From JBBQKF01 sp038326615 (GTDB lineage: Bacteria > Bacillota > Clostridia > Saccharofermentanales > UBA5734): a DNA stretch of 56,820 nucleotides. Made by a program: the position numbers and the translations under genes. This document shows, in pieces, positions 1 to 10,500 of the stretch. The notes beneath the pieces were generated by a model. It was given only the letters and a program-made list of their open reading frames with translations. It was not told the origin of the DNA and ran no database searches. The DNA is taken from the NCBI GenBank assembly GCA_038326615.1, contig JBBQKF010000009.1, positions 1 through 56,820 of the forward strand, in the 5' to 3' direction. Each line of letters opens with the position of its first letter. Within the stretch, counting starts at the first letter, position 1.

Positions 1-534
1 AACGAATGCCAAAAGCCCCATGCGATTTATTATGATGTTTTGTATGGTGTTGTACTGGATCAAATCAGGGAAACAGCACAGTCATTAAAGAATGACAATG
101 AATTCTTCGCTATGGTTAATCGACATGTAAAACAAGATGCCACACCTAAACAAAATTCCCAGAACCAAGCCAAGATGGAAAAGCGGCAAGTTGATCTATC
201 CAGACTTCTTCGAAAACTGTTTGAGGATAATTCATCTGGTTTATTGAGCGATGAAAACTATGCCGATATGCTCAAGGTGTATCAAGATGAACAGGCTGAA
301 ATCATTGAAAAGCTCAAAAACATCCATTCAGAACAGGGCAAGGCAGATGATTACCGAAGCAATGCGGAAATGCTGAGGGAAGCCATTCGAGAGTGTTTGG
401 ATATTTGGGAATTGACGCCGTTTATTCTAAACAAACTGGTTGAAAAAATCGAGGTCGGGCATAGGGAAATAGTGAATGGTCAGCCACAACAGAATGTTAC
501 AATTGTTTGGCGGTTTGCAGGAGAGATTGGGTAA
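1..534 (+). CDS. Large serine recombinase, C-terminal part (DUF4368), cut by window edge
   Basis: The frame is open from base 1, so the gene starts upstream of the window and only its last 177 codons are seen. The visible part begins with the end of the recombinase zinc-ribbon region (NECQKPHAIYYDVLYGVVL), continues through a long charged coiled-coil-like helix (about residues 55-120 of the fragment), and ends in the pattern VEKIEVGHREIVNGQ...VTIVWRF, typical of the DUF4368 tail of transposon- or ICE-borne serine recombinases. Such enzymes excise and integrate mobile elements through a serine nucleophile in an N-terminal domain that lies outside the window. The gene converges on the minus-strand immunity/Rhs genes, so an element boundary may lie close to here. 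Family assignment is fairly sure; the type of element is unknown. Confidence 0.82.
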   Translation, partial: NECQKPHAIYYDVLYGVVLDQIRETAQSLKNDNEFFAMVNRHVKQDATPKQNSQNQAKMEKRQVDLSRLLRKLFEDNSSGLLSDENYADMLKVYQDEQAEIIEKLKNIHSEQGKADDYRSNAEMLREAIRECLDIWELTPFILNKLVEKIEVGHREIVNGQPQQNVTIVWRFAGEIG

Positions 535-540
535 GAGGTA

Positions 541-570
541 TTCCAGAGCCGTCAATTGGCGGCTCTGGAA
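541..570. terminator. Bidirectional hairpin terminator between convergent genes
   Basis: A perfect 11-bp inverted repeat, TTCCAGAGCCG and CGGCTCTGGAA, has an 8-base loop. It lies 7 bases after the recombinase stop and 9 bases before the 3' end of the minus-strand gene. It could stop transcription from both sides, although the flanking T runs are weak. Confidence 0.75.
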
Positions 571-578
571 TAGATGAT

Positions 579-962
579 TTAGATTTTATAGGAAACTCCA
601 TCAACAACTACCATATTTGATTTAATCAATAAGGCTGATTCCCAAATTTCGATACCGATATTATAATCTAACGGATATTGCTTTAACCATTTGTCATTTG
701 AATTTGCTTGAACATTTCCAAAAGTAATGGAAGTTAACTCGTAATAATCCCAATTTTTAAAATCATATTCTTCATGTGTTGTTTTGTATTTTTCGACCCA
801 TATAAAAGATTCACAATCCCTAATTTCTAAGGTGTGACTTGTCTCATTCTCTCCTTCTATCAATATCAAGTCAAATTTTATCGTCTTATTAAAGAAATCT
901 AAATCTATTTTTTTTATGATAGAAGCATACAAAGAACTACATATTTTAACAACATCGCCCAT
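579..962 (-). CDS. Candidate immunity protein (YxiG-like) for the adjacent Rhs toxin
   Basis: This is a 127-residue soluble, acidic protein with no signal peptide or membrane segment. It starts 15 bases after the stop codon of the giant Rhs/WapA gene, the usual place for the cognate immunity gene of a polymorphic toxin. Its pattern (LEIRDCESFIWVEKY in the middle, YYELTSITFG, then IEIWESALLIKSN near the end) reminds me of the YxiG-like proteins encoded behind wapA in Bacillus, but this is recall, not a search. Its expected role is to bind and block the C-terminal toxin domain of the neighbouring protein in the cytoplasm. The position is strong evidence; the family name is only moderately supported. 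Confidence 0.6.
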   Translation of the reverse strand: MGDVVKICSSLYASIIKKIDLDFFNKTIKFDLILIEGENETSHTLEIRDCESFIWVEKYKTTHEEYDFKNWDYYELTSITFGNVQANSNDKWLKQYPLDYNIGIEIWESALLIKSNMVVVDGVSYKI

Positions 963-977
963 TATGCATACACCTCA

Positions 978-3900
978 CTATTTGAATTTAAGAATAGTCG
1001 CAACAAGTTGTATTATATTACTAATAGTTATATTTATGTGGGTTGCGGCTGCATTACTTGAGAGTGCTCCTAAAAGAGTCATTGCACCTTTTCCTTCCAT
1101 TGATAGTCGGAAATAATTCACTCGATAACTGCTTTCAGTCATAATTCGTATGGTTAGCTTGCCTACTTTGAGTATCCATCCGCTACCACTTGCTGAATTG
1201 ATTGACGCTCCCACTAATCTTGCTATACCTCGTGCTATTCCTTCATTTATTTTTGATGCAAGTGCACCGCCAGCCCTATAAATCTGGAATATTGCTTCGC
1301 CTACGTAGTATCCGATATATGCTCCCAATGCTGTAATGGCGGCGACACCTGCCCAAATGAACGCCGTTCGTCCCCAACCTTTTAGATGCAAGAGGTTAGC
1401 AATATATGGAACAAGTATCAAGCCTAATCCAAATCCTAAAATTCCACCTATAATTGCGCCAACAGGACCATACCCAGTTGGATCCGAATTATTAACAGGA
1501 TTATTTCCACAATACGCAAACAGATTTGCACCCAATACACTACCTTGCGTAAGCTGTAATATTGATGTATCATCCGCATTTATGAATCTTCCTATGTTCG
1601 GATCATAATACCTTGAGGATAATGAATAAAGCCCAGTCTCGACGTCGTACCGATATCCTCTGTAACGGTATGGGTTTTTTGCCCCAACTGTGCTTGCGAG
1701 TGTTCCTGTTGCTGAAATCAGCTTGCCCCATGAATCATAGGAATATTCTGCCACTATATTACCGTCTTTGTCAAGTATTCCGGTAATATCGTTTTGGAGA
1801 TTTCTTATATAAAAATACTGTGTGCCGTTGAGATTAAAGGATACAAGATTACTATCATTGTCGTAGTAATAATATATGTTGTTTGTACCGTTAGTTTCAT
1901 AGGTCACCTTGTCATCAATTAGTGTGTATGATGTTGTCACACCATTAACGGTTTTGCTTGTACGGTAGCCATTTACATTATATTTAAAGGAAATAGCTGT
2001 GCCAGTTTTATTAAGAGTAGCAAGCTGCCTGCCAGCTTCCCATGTATAAGTATTTCCATCAAATGTAAGAGGATTTCCTATCGCATCATAAGTAATAGTT
2101 TTGCCATCATATGACGTTAGCTTATCCTTCCAATTGGTATCACCATATGAATAATCATAGGTTTTTATGGGAGTAAGCCCGCTAATATCTGCTTGTGTGG
2201 TGTAATCATATTCCTTCTTATTGCGTATATTACCACCAGCATCATACTGATAGGTCCATGTTTTGTTATCCTTTTGGTCATTATATCGGATTAACTGATT
2301 TAGCTCGTCATATTTATAGGTGGTAAAATTTAGCGTTCGTGTGTCTTGGGATATCCGAATATCGTCAATACCGGTGATGTTACTATTTTTGTCGTAGGTG
2401 AAATAATTTGTCCAGTCGAATTTGTCCTGACCCTCACCTAAAACCATATTCATCGAATAAACCTGAGGGGTTGTTTTGTAATCTACTTTGTCTGTGTAAT
2501 GGTAATATGTCCAAAACAATGGTTTGTTTGTCGGGGTTGTAGCGCTTCGATCAAGCAAGGATAGGTTGTTGCTTGAAACTCTGCCAAGACTATCATAACG
2601 AACCTCTTTTGAACCCTTGTAGGTAAAATCGTTATCAATTTTAGCACCCCACTCAAACCAAGTGCCGTTATTTCTGCCATCTTTATCTAAAATGTGGTTT
2701 GTTGTGTATGAATCTCCATTGATACTTTCCACGAGAGATGAACTTCTGCCTAAACTATCAAATATGTAGCCAAATGTGTGTTTATACCCTGTTTTTGATC
2801 CAAATCCCGTATCACTCATGAGAGTAATTCTGCCTGAGCCGTCATAGGAATATTTTGTATTTATTTCGTTAACATTGTCTGTAGTGTCAATTAATGTATA
2901 AGTGTTATCATAATTATACAAAAATTTATCGATTCCATTATATTTAACAGACTTAACATTGTTGCGTTCGTCATAAGTGTATCCTACTGTGTTTCCATTC
3001 CCAAAAGTTTTGGTGTTTAAATTCCAGCTTTTATCCGAAGTATAATAACTGTTACTTATTAAGCTCTGTGTCCCTACCTTAACGTTTGATATATCACCCA
3101 TTTCATTATAATCAAAGTCAAATGTGGTTCCATTTGATTTGACATAATCCAGATAACCCTTAGCATCATAATCATAATCACTCTTTATAAGTGCTCCCAA
3201 ATACAAACCGGATACATTTTTCTCAGTAGTATCCAAACGGTCAGAAGTGTCATAATTGTAATTGGTTGTGTTTCCTTTTGCATCAGTAACAGAACTCAAA
3301 TTACCACATGATGTATCGAAGGCGTAATCTGTCGTATTTCCGAGCGAATCAGTTGTTTTGTCTAAATAATTACTACTGGAATCATAAGTATTATTTGTAG
3401 TAATGCAAACTCTACCATCTGTCGTGCTTTGTGTTAATACATTGCCGAAATCATCATATGTAAAAGCAAGCCCAACAGATTCTTTGGTAAATGATTTTAT
3501 GACCCTTTTATAATCATCATATTCAGCTGAGGAGCTGTTTCCTTGTCCATCAATAAATTGCACAGGCAAATCATTTTCATTATATTCTATTAGTGTTGTA
3601 CTTCCTGAAATATCAGTTACTGCGGTTATGTTACCATTTGGATCATATGTATATTTATCACCGAAATTCTGCTTATAAAGCGCAACACCGTCGAAGTAAA
3701 CATAATTGACTTCATTTGCATATACAATGCTAACTTCTATGCTGCTGTATTTGTATTCTGCAGTTATATCTCCTGATATATATTGCCATTCATTTGTATA
3801 ACAATTGAATGGTATTCTATATGTTTTTTCTGTTACATTAGTTGAATCAGATGCAGATTTTACAACCTTTATAAGAATTGAAAAATCTCTTTCACTGGTT

Positions 3901-6900
3901 GCTGGCGATTTAGCTAAATCATAAACCAAAGGTAAATCTGTTTTTATTGGAGCAGCATATGCTTTTGCCCATGCAGATGCTACAAAGTTATCTCCTTTAT
4001 TACCATTAAGCTCAATTGTCTGATATACTCTTTTGTATTTACCTATTTCTCCTGTTAAATTATACACCCATGGATCTAAGGGGGACGGAGAAGCACCTTG
4101 GGAATTCATTTTATCTGTTGCAATACAATTTTCTCTAGACCAGAATATAGGGAAATTATCTGTTCCATTATTTGTATAAACAAATTCTGCGTTATCAATA
4201 TAACTTAAGCTGCTATTTGATTTCATATAACCAGCTTGTAAGTCATCGAAATATACTATGCCTGCATTCCCGATATTCAATTCAAATGTTAATTGATAAA
4301 TCGAATAACCTGTCGGTACTCTGTATGATGCTTCGAGTTTTTTCCATTCTCCGTTTGGAATATCATTTACAATTCTGTCAGATGAAACCTCTCCATGAAA
4401 AGTTGGAAATGTATCACATTTTATTGTTATCCATGCTCCTTCATCTTCATTTGAGAAACCGCTTGTTTTCACCCATGCAGAAAAAGTAACCATTTTATCG
4501 GGTGCCGCTACTAAAGTTGTGCTTACACTTTGTTTAACCGAATAGTTACCTACATCGCTTGCAAGTGAAACAGCAAGTGATTTGTCACCAATATGTTTTT
4601 CAGTATTGCAGGCAAAGTTTGGATAACCCGCTTGTAAGATAGCTCCATTATTTGTTAAATTATATTTTGATGTATCACTTTGTTCGAAACTATAATTGAT
4701 AATTTGATTAATTGATGTATTTTGTAACCCTGAGATAGAGATAAGTTTATCATTTGTATTCGAATATATTCCAGTAACCGCATTGCCATTTTCGTCCCTT
4801 GTGGAAATTGTGTTTCCATTATTATTAAACTGCTTAATTTCCTTTTGGTTTTTTGAATTTGTAAATGTTGTTTGATTATTACCATATGATATTGTTATGA
4901 AATCACCAGCTACTCCATCAGTCGTTTGTGTACTGTTATTACCATATAAAGACACTTGAGCAATTCGGGGAGGGATATACATTGTATAACTATTATATGA
5001 ATATTTCACCTTACTTCCATCAACATCATTAATAGACGTTAAAAGATTATATAATCCATTATTATATGTATATTTAACTGAGTTACCATCGGGGTAGGTA
5101 ACTGAGTCTAAATAGCTTGTATTTATATATGAATATGAAACGGTTTTTAGCGCAGTAAAACCCATGCCCCAATACTCAATGCGGTTTAATGTTACTATGG
5201 GACTGTTATAAATAAATTTATATTTTCTTCCTGTCCCATCCGTGATTATATCTATTCTGCCAGAGACATATTCAATACCAATTTTATCTGTTGTTCCTTT
5301 ATTCTTAATAACTATTAGATTTCCATCTATATTGAACAGCATTTCATTACTTATATCTGATATTATGTATTTTTCATTTTCAGTGCCGACACTTGTTTTT
5401 TCAGTTAATTTAAGTCCAAGGCCATCATCATCCGTCCATTCGTTATCTTCGTTTTTAAATGAAAAATAATGGATTGTTCCGTCTGCATCTTTATATTTAT
5501 ATTTTTGGTCAGGTAACCCAAAATTAATAACAGATACTGTTTGATGATAGTTAACATCCCATCCATTTCCGTAAGTTGAAGACCAACTTGCAAAATTCGA
5601 GTTGTATACCATTTGAATTTTAACTGGCATTCTGTTTCCTTCGTAGCCTATGTCATCTCGTACGACAACCAAATTACCGTTACAATCATTAACATATCCT
5701 GTCCCGGCTCTTTCACCATTTTGTTGATGATAGTCCCAGTAACTTTCAAGTCCACTATAGTTTTTATAGGTGACTTCCATATATGGGCAGTACGATGATT
5801 CTGAAGACGCATATGTAGTACTTGATAACGTGGCGGATTTTTGCTTTAATACAATACCATACGTACTACTTGACAAATACCATTTCCGTGCTAATCCTGT
5901 TATATCCCATGAGACATATTTTGAATTATCTAAAGCGTTTGTTAATTTGTAATCAGTAACGGTTGTACTACTAGATGGTGCATTTGCTGATGTAACACCC
6001 GTCTCTGTCCACGCGCCTGTTACTTCATATAAATCTACTTCACCTGTTGAATTAATACTTGATTGATATATATAAATTTTCGAGTTGATGATAAAATCTG
6101 ACGAATTTAGTGTTGGTAAATAATTGAATTTTATATATGACCGCATACTATCTACTGTCCCTGTATATAAAACAGAAGTTGTACCGCTTGATGAAGTTCC
6201 TGATACATAAGCATCATCTGTTACTGAAGTAAGTTTTGAGGTCTGCACAGTTGGATCAATTATTACAGGGTAAGTACGTTCTTCATCAATTAACCAGTTA
6301 TAAGATGGTGTATACGATAAAATGTAAATATCATTGATCTTATTACTTAATGTCACTGAAATGTCTAATGATTTTATTTCGTTTTTGTCGTACATATAGG
6401 GTGCAGGCATTACAAAGACAGGTTCACCGGACTTACTTTCATTATTATAAATTTCAATACTATTATCATCGAGTAAGGATGCTGTTAAGCCTTCGGCTTT
6501 AATTTCATATGCATACGATATTACATTATCAGGTTTTGAGCGTAATACAATTTCTTCCTTTAAAGCTTCTGGTTTAATTTGATATTTAAAGTCTGTGTTT
6601 GTTTTTACATCATAATATCCTATTTCTGATGATTTGTTTGCAAAATTTGTTAGTAATGCAGCATCTGATTTATTATCTTCATTATTAACTGTATTGCCTT
6701 TTACTTTAATATTGGAAATATTTATATTGTCTTTTAATTTGAAGGAGAGTTTGTATGAATCTTTTTCAACAATAATCGATTTCCCATTTGTCAATACTTT
6801 TGGTAGTTTAACGTTAAAATTATTTTTTGAATTTTCATAAATTTCATTGCCTGTTTCATCGGTAACAAGTTTAAGTGTATTATCGATATTTTCCCATTTC

Positions 6901-7181
6901 CCATTTTCTTTATAATGAATTGCTTCACTGCTTACTATTGCTTTTTGAGAATTATCGTCAAGCAAAAATGTTTTACAAAATTTATCTCGTTTTTCAATGA
7001 TTTCTGTAACAATTTTTGGAGAATTTTTCGTTACTGCTACTTTTGTTTCTAATAGATTATTAAATTCTGCCCCCGAGGCTAACATTGACATTAATAAAGA
7101 TATTATCAGGATAATTGATATACTATTTATGAATTTTTTCTTGCCAACACTTGTCTTTGCTAATTTAATTCTCATATGCAT
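978..7181 (-). CDS. Secreted WapA-type Rhs/YD-repeat polymorphic toxin
   Basis: The 2,067-residue protein starts at an ATG six bases after GGAGG. It has a signal peptide (hydrophobic about 17-36), a WapA-like N-terminal region, a DNRLRE-type beta domain (about 310-470) with the adhesin pattern YPVIIDPTVQT, and two carbohydrate-binding-like modules (about 825-970 and 985-1165). A long array of YD repeats follows (about 1170-1840), then the Rhs core ending RYRGYRYDVETGLYSLSSRY and YDPNIGRFINADD (about 1840-1875). After the DPTG pretoxin boundary (about residue 1903) comes a variable tail of some 160 residues with two glycine-rich hydrophobic stretches and a basic end domain. By family logic the protein is exported, the YD shell encloses the tail, and the tail enters neighbouring cells as a toxin. 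The tail's activity is not recognised. The small gene behind it is probably its immunity gene. Confidence 0.9.
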   Translation of the reverse strand: MHMRIKLAKTSVGKKKFINSISIILIISLLMSMLASGAEFNNLLETKVAVTKNSPKIVTEIIEKRDKFCKTFLLDDNSQKAIVSSEAIHYKENGKWENIDNTLKLVTDETGNEIYENSKNNFNVKLPKVLTNGKSIIVEKDSYKLSFKLKDNINISNIKVKGNTVNNEDNKSDAALLTNFANKSSEIGYYDVKTNTDFKYQIKPEALKEEIVLRSKPDNVISYAYEIKAEGLTASLLDDNSIEIYNNESKSGEPVFVMPAPYMYDKNEIKSLDISVTLSNKINDIYILSYTPSYNWLIDEERTYPVIIDPTVQTSKLTSVTDDAYVSGTSSSGTTSVLYTGTVDSMRSYIKFNYLPTLNSSDFIINSKIYIYQSSINSTGEVDLYEVTGAWTETGVTSANAPSSSTTVTDYKLTNALDNSKYVSWDITGLARKWYLSSSTYGIVLKQKSATLSSTTYASSESSYCPYMEVTYKNYSGLESYWDYHQQNGERAGTGYVNDCNGNLVVVRDDIGYEGNRMPVKIQMVYNSNFASWSSTYGNGWDVNYHQTVSVINFGLPDQKYKYKDADGTIHYFSFKNEDNEWTDDDGLGLKLTEKTSVGTENEKYIISDISNEMLFNIDGNLIVIKNKGTTDKIGIEYVSGRIDIITDGTGRKYKFIYNSPIVTLNRIEYWGMGFTALKTVSYSYINTSYLDSVTYPDGNSVKYTYNNGLYNLLTSINDVDGSKVKYSYNSYTMYIPPRIAQVSLYGNNSTQTTDGVAGDFITISYGNNQTTFTNSKNQKEIKQFNNNGNTISTRDENGNAVTGIYSNTNDKLISISGLQNTSINQIINYSFEQSDTSKYNLTNNGAILQAGYPNFACNTEKHIGDKSLAVSLASDVGNYSVKQSVSTTLVAAPDKMVTFSAWVKTSGFSNEDEGAWITIKCDTFPTFHGEVSSDRIVNDIPNGEWKKLEASYRVPTGYSIYQLTFELNIGNAGIVYFDDLQAGYMKSNSSLSYIDNAEFVYTNNGTDNFPIFWSRENCIATDKMNSQGASPSPLDPWVYNLTGEIGKYKRVYQTIELNGNKGDNFVASAWAKAYAAPIKTDLPLVYDLAKSPATSERDFSILIKVVKSASDSTNVTEKTYRIPFNCYTNEWQYISGDITAEYKYSSIEVSIVYANEVNYVYFDGVALYKQNFGDKYTYDPNGNITAVTDISGSTTLIEYNENDLPVQFIDGQGNSSSAEYDDYKRVIKSFTKESVGLAFTYDDFGNVLTQSTTDGRVCITTNNTYDSSSNYLDKTTDSLGNTTDYAFDTSCGNLSSVTDAKGNTTNYNYDTSDRLDTTEKNVSGLYLGALIKSDYDYDAKGYLDYVKSNGTTFDFDYNEMGDISNVKVGTQSLISNSYYTSDKSWNLNTKTFGNGNTVGYTYDERNNVKSVKYNGIDKFLYNYDNTYTLIDTTDNVNEINTKYSYDGSGRITLMSDTGFGSKTGYKHTFGYIFDSLGRSSSLVESINGDSYTTNHILDKDGRNNGTWFEWGAKIDNDFTYKGSKEVRYDSLGRVSSNNLSLLDRSATTPTNKPLFWTYYHYTDKVDYKTTPQVYSMNMVLGEGQDKFDWTNYFTYDKNSNITGIDDIRISQDTRTLNFTTYKYDELNQLIRYNDQKDNKTWTYQYDAGGNIRNKKEYDYTTQADISGLTPIKTYDYSYGDTNWKDKLTSYDGKTITYDAIGNPLTFDGNTYTWEAGRQLATLNKTGTAISFKYNVNGYRTSKTVNGVTTSYTLIDDKVTYETNGTNNIYYYYDNDSNLVSFNLNGTQYFYIRNLQNDITGILDKDGNIVAEYSYDSWGKLISATGTLASTVGAKNPYRYRGYRYDVETGLYSLSSRYYDPNIGRFINADDTSILQLTQGSVLGANLFAYCGNNPVNNSDPTGYGPVGAIIGGILGFGLGLILVPYIANLLHLKGWGRTAFIWAGVAAITALGAYIGYYVGEAIFQIYRAGGALASKINEGIARGIARLVGASINSASGSGWILKVGKLTIRIMTESSYRVNYFRLSMEGKGAMTLLGALSSNAAATHINITISNIIQLVATILKFK

Positions 7182-7591
7182 TTACATCCTCCATAATAAT
7201 TTTAGTGGTAGTAACTTCAATTGTTCACAAATTTTCTATTTTAGTAATTTAATTTTCGAGTACAATTGGTTGTGTTGTTTTTTAATATTTTTACACGCTA
7301 CATATGTTTTGTAAATAGATTTTCCGTAATCCGCCGTTTTTTGCCTAACCCGTCATTTTATACATAATTTCTAAGTTTGTGGTACACCCTAGTGTTAGAG
7401 AGTTATTTGTATAGTGGGCAGCTCTAAAAGTCGAAAGAAGTATAAATGTAACTTTTTCATAGGTTTTTTTATAGAAAAAAACATTATGTATATCATTCGA
7501 TACTCCGAATCACTATATGTATAACATAGAATACTCCGAATCACTAACAGCAATCAGGAGTATTCTATTTACTCAGTGATTAATACGATTA
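7182..7591. other. 410-bp intergenic region with hairpin and direct repeat
   Basis: This AT-rich gap lies between the beta-helix gene and the Rhs gene, both on the minus strand, so the Rhs promoter is probably here. I could not pick a convincing -35/-10 pair. It holds the direct repeat ATACTCCGAATCACTA at 7500-7515 and 7531-7546 and the hairpin listed separately. No open frame of note was seen. Confidence 0.5.
7527..7567. terminator. Long-stem hairpin, possible terminator after the beta-helix gene
   Basis: TAGAATACTCC (7527-7537) pairs perfectly with GGAGTATTCTA (7557-7567), an 11-bp stem with a 19-base loop. It lies 25 bases beyond the 3' end of the minus-strand beta-helix gene. There is no clear U run on the minus strand, so intrinsic termination is uncertain and a repeat-element origin is possible. 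Confidence 0.45.
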
Positions 7592-10500
7592 TTATCTCAT
7601 CCAAATCAATCCCCTGTTATCTGCAGGGCTTGTTCCCCTGTAAATGCATAAGTTTGTATCATCCTGAAGGTTAAGAAAATAACTATCTATAGTGCTTGTT
7701 ACCCCTGTTTGCCATAGAAGCCCTAAGTTATTTGATGGCCCAGTGCCACGATAAACTGCTAGGTTCCCATCACTTCCAAGGTATGCAAAATAATTTCCAA
7801 CAACTCCTGTTGTTCCTGATTGCCAAAGTAGCGAAATAATATTATCTGGGTCAGATCCGCTATACAAACACAAGTTTCCATTTGTTTGCAATTGCAAAAA
7901 GCAACTTCTCGATAATGAACTGATATATTGTCCTTCTCTTATAAATCCACCTGATTGAATTCTTGTTCTGTTATTTTGAATTGTTTTATTAAAATCTATA
8001 GTACTACCAGCATAAAAAGAAATTGTTTTATCATCATCTAAAGCAACAAATAAACCTTTTTGTATATAGTTACTAATATCATTACCAACAGATATACTAT
8101 AAAATAGACCCAGATTATTCCATGGGGACGTACCTCTGTAAATTTTAAGGTATCCATCATTACCTATTGTCATAAAATGTTTACCATTATAAGTTGAATT
8201 AGTATCAACTGAATTTAATTGCCATATTTTATTGGAAGTACTACCCGGTGCGCCATCATACATAACGAAATTTCCATTTGATTCTAATGTTCCCCAACAG
8301 TTTCGTGAAGGTGATGTAATATACTCGCCTGTTGCAAGATAATTGCCATCAAAACAATTCAAAAATTTACTCTCAAATGCAGAGCCTACTGACTGTTCAT
8401 TTTTAGCAGGAATAATACCTCTAAATGCTGTTTGAATATTTGCAGCATTAATAATGTTTTGTGCATTAGTTGTCCATCCTTGTCCAGATATTTTAGTATT
8501 ATTGATATCGACATTATTAATAGAGTAAACTTCACCAGAGCTTCTGATTTTATTTACAAAATTTGTATTATAGTAATTGTTCTGAAATGTATTGTCATGA
8601 TTAGGAAGATTAACTGCATATAGAGCAACTCCTGCATTATTTACAACATTATTTTGTACTGTTTTGTAGCACGATCCATTGTCCAAATACAGCGCTCCAT
8701 TTGATGCACCAAAATCTGCGTATCCTTGGTATTTTGAGACTGGCAAATTAAAAATGTAATTATCGTGTATGTTTGTATTGGGAATTCGCCCAAGAGTATA
8801 CACACCGCCACTATCGTCAAGAGCAGTCATTATATTATGAATTCTGTTGAATCTAACTTCTAAATTAGTTGCACCATAAACATCTTTGTCATCCCATACC
8901 CACCCAACACTAATTCCTCCATTTGATATATTTTGTATTTCATTATATTCAATGGTAAGATATCGTGGGAATGTTGCAAATATTCCAAATGCATCCCTGT
9001 AGTCAAGCCCTATGTCGGTAATATAATTGTTAGAAATTGTATCATTCCTACTTGAAGCGTGCGTTCTTCCATCATACCAATATTCGCCTGCACCTATGTA
9101 TATCCCGCCACCTGCACACGAATCGACAAGGTTGCCTCTTATTATATTCCCCTCTGACTCAAAACTACTTCTTATCCCAATTGCACCAGCAAATTTAATT
9201 TTGTTTCCTTCGAAAAGAATATTTTTTGAGTATTGCAAAGTTATCATACCAGGAACGCTTTCCCATGACTCACTATGATTATAAAATTTTCCTGTGTCAT
9301 TGTTCTCAATAACATAATTACCCTGCGCAGATGAATATCCATGTTCACCAGGTGCAAGCCAGTTAGAATATTTAAATTCCAGTCCAGAAAATTGAATGTT
9401 ATGCACATAAGAGTATGTAAACAATTGAAAATCCTGTATTCGAGCATATGTGTCAGGTGCTCCGGTTTGAGTTGCATTTGTAATGTACAATCTGACATAC
9501 CTAGAAGTAAAATTAACAATTCTCCCCGTTTCAGCATCCGTTTGTCTTAATTTTGCCGAATCTGTTGCATTCGATATTGTTTCAACATCGGTCCATGTGG
9601 AACCATTTGCTGATGTCTGAATTTTAAAGTCTTTTGTGTCAACTAAAGAAGTGTCCCCATTTTTTGATGCATGTTTAACAAGATATCTAGTTATATTGTA
9701 ACTTGCACCTAAATCGACTTTCAACCATTTTGCTCCAGCGTTTTGAGCATACCATCTTGTATTGGTAACTCCATCAATTGCCTTAGAGGGCTCAGTTCCA
9801 GAAACATAACTGCTTGCAGTTGCTGTTTTATTAAGTGCAACGTTTGTTGCAGTTCCTGAAATGTTAATTATTTTTTCTAAGGTAGGGATTATTACTTCAA
9901 CAGTACTGATGTCTTCGCCTGTTCTGGGTTTATAGTATAATGTATCATTTGTTTTATCTAAATACCATTCTCCTTCTGTATCAATAAATGAATATGAGTT
10001 TTCCCAGTAGTATCCAGTATTCATTTGCCAGTGATGACTATACCCCCAGTACATCGTCTGGCTCATTAGATTTACAGTAGCTGTAAGGCCATTTATTGAA
10101 TAGCTATAAACTTTTGCTTTATTATGAGCCCAGTGCGAAATCCAATTGAATTCAACGCTTGGTTCAGCAGCCCAACTCCCAATATCTGAAGAGTTTATTG
10201 AAAATGGTGGCACTATCGGCTGAGATACACCACTGGAATTGAAAGGACTATTGAGAATATTGAAAAATGCACCTCCAGTTTTTGCGTCGTTCAAATTGGG
10301 ATACCTTGCTCTTGTTCCACGAATTTCGTTAACATATATCTGTAAAAACTCACGGCTCCCAACATTTGCCTTGTAAATATTTTTTGATGCATCATGAAGT
10401 GACCATCCTGTCACTTTATACTCACTTGTTATAATTGGATTTTCACTATTATATGCTTTATAAATAATGCTATACCCATTAGTACCTGAATCTGACGTGG

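Noticed and set aside
4172..4489. Plus-strand open frames opposite the Rhs and binding-protein genes
   Set aside because: They are antisense shadows of long minus-strand genes, with no ribosome site and no recognisable product.
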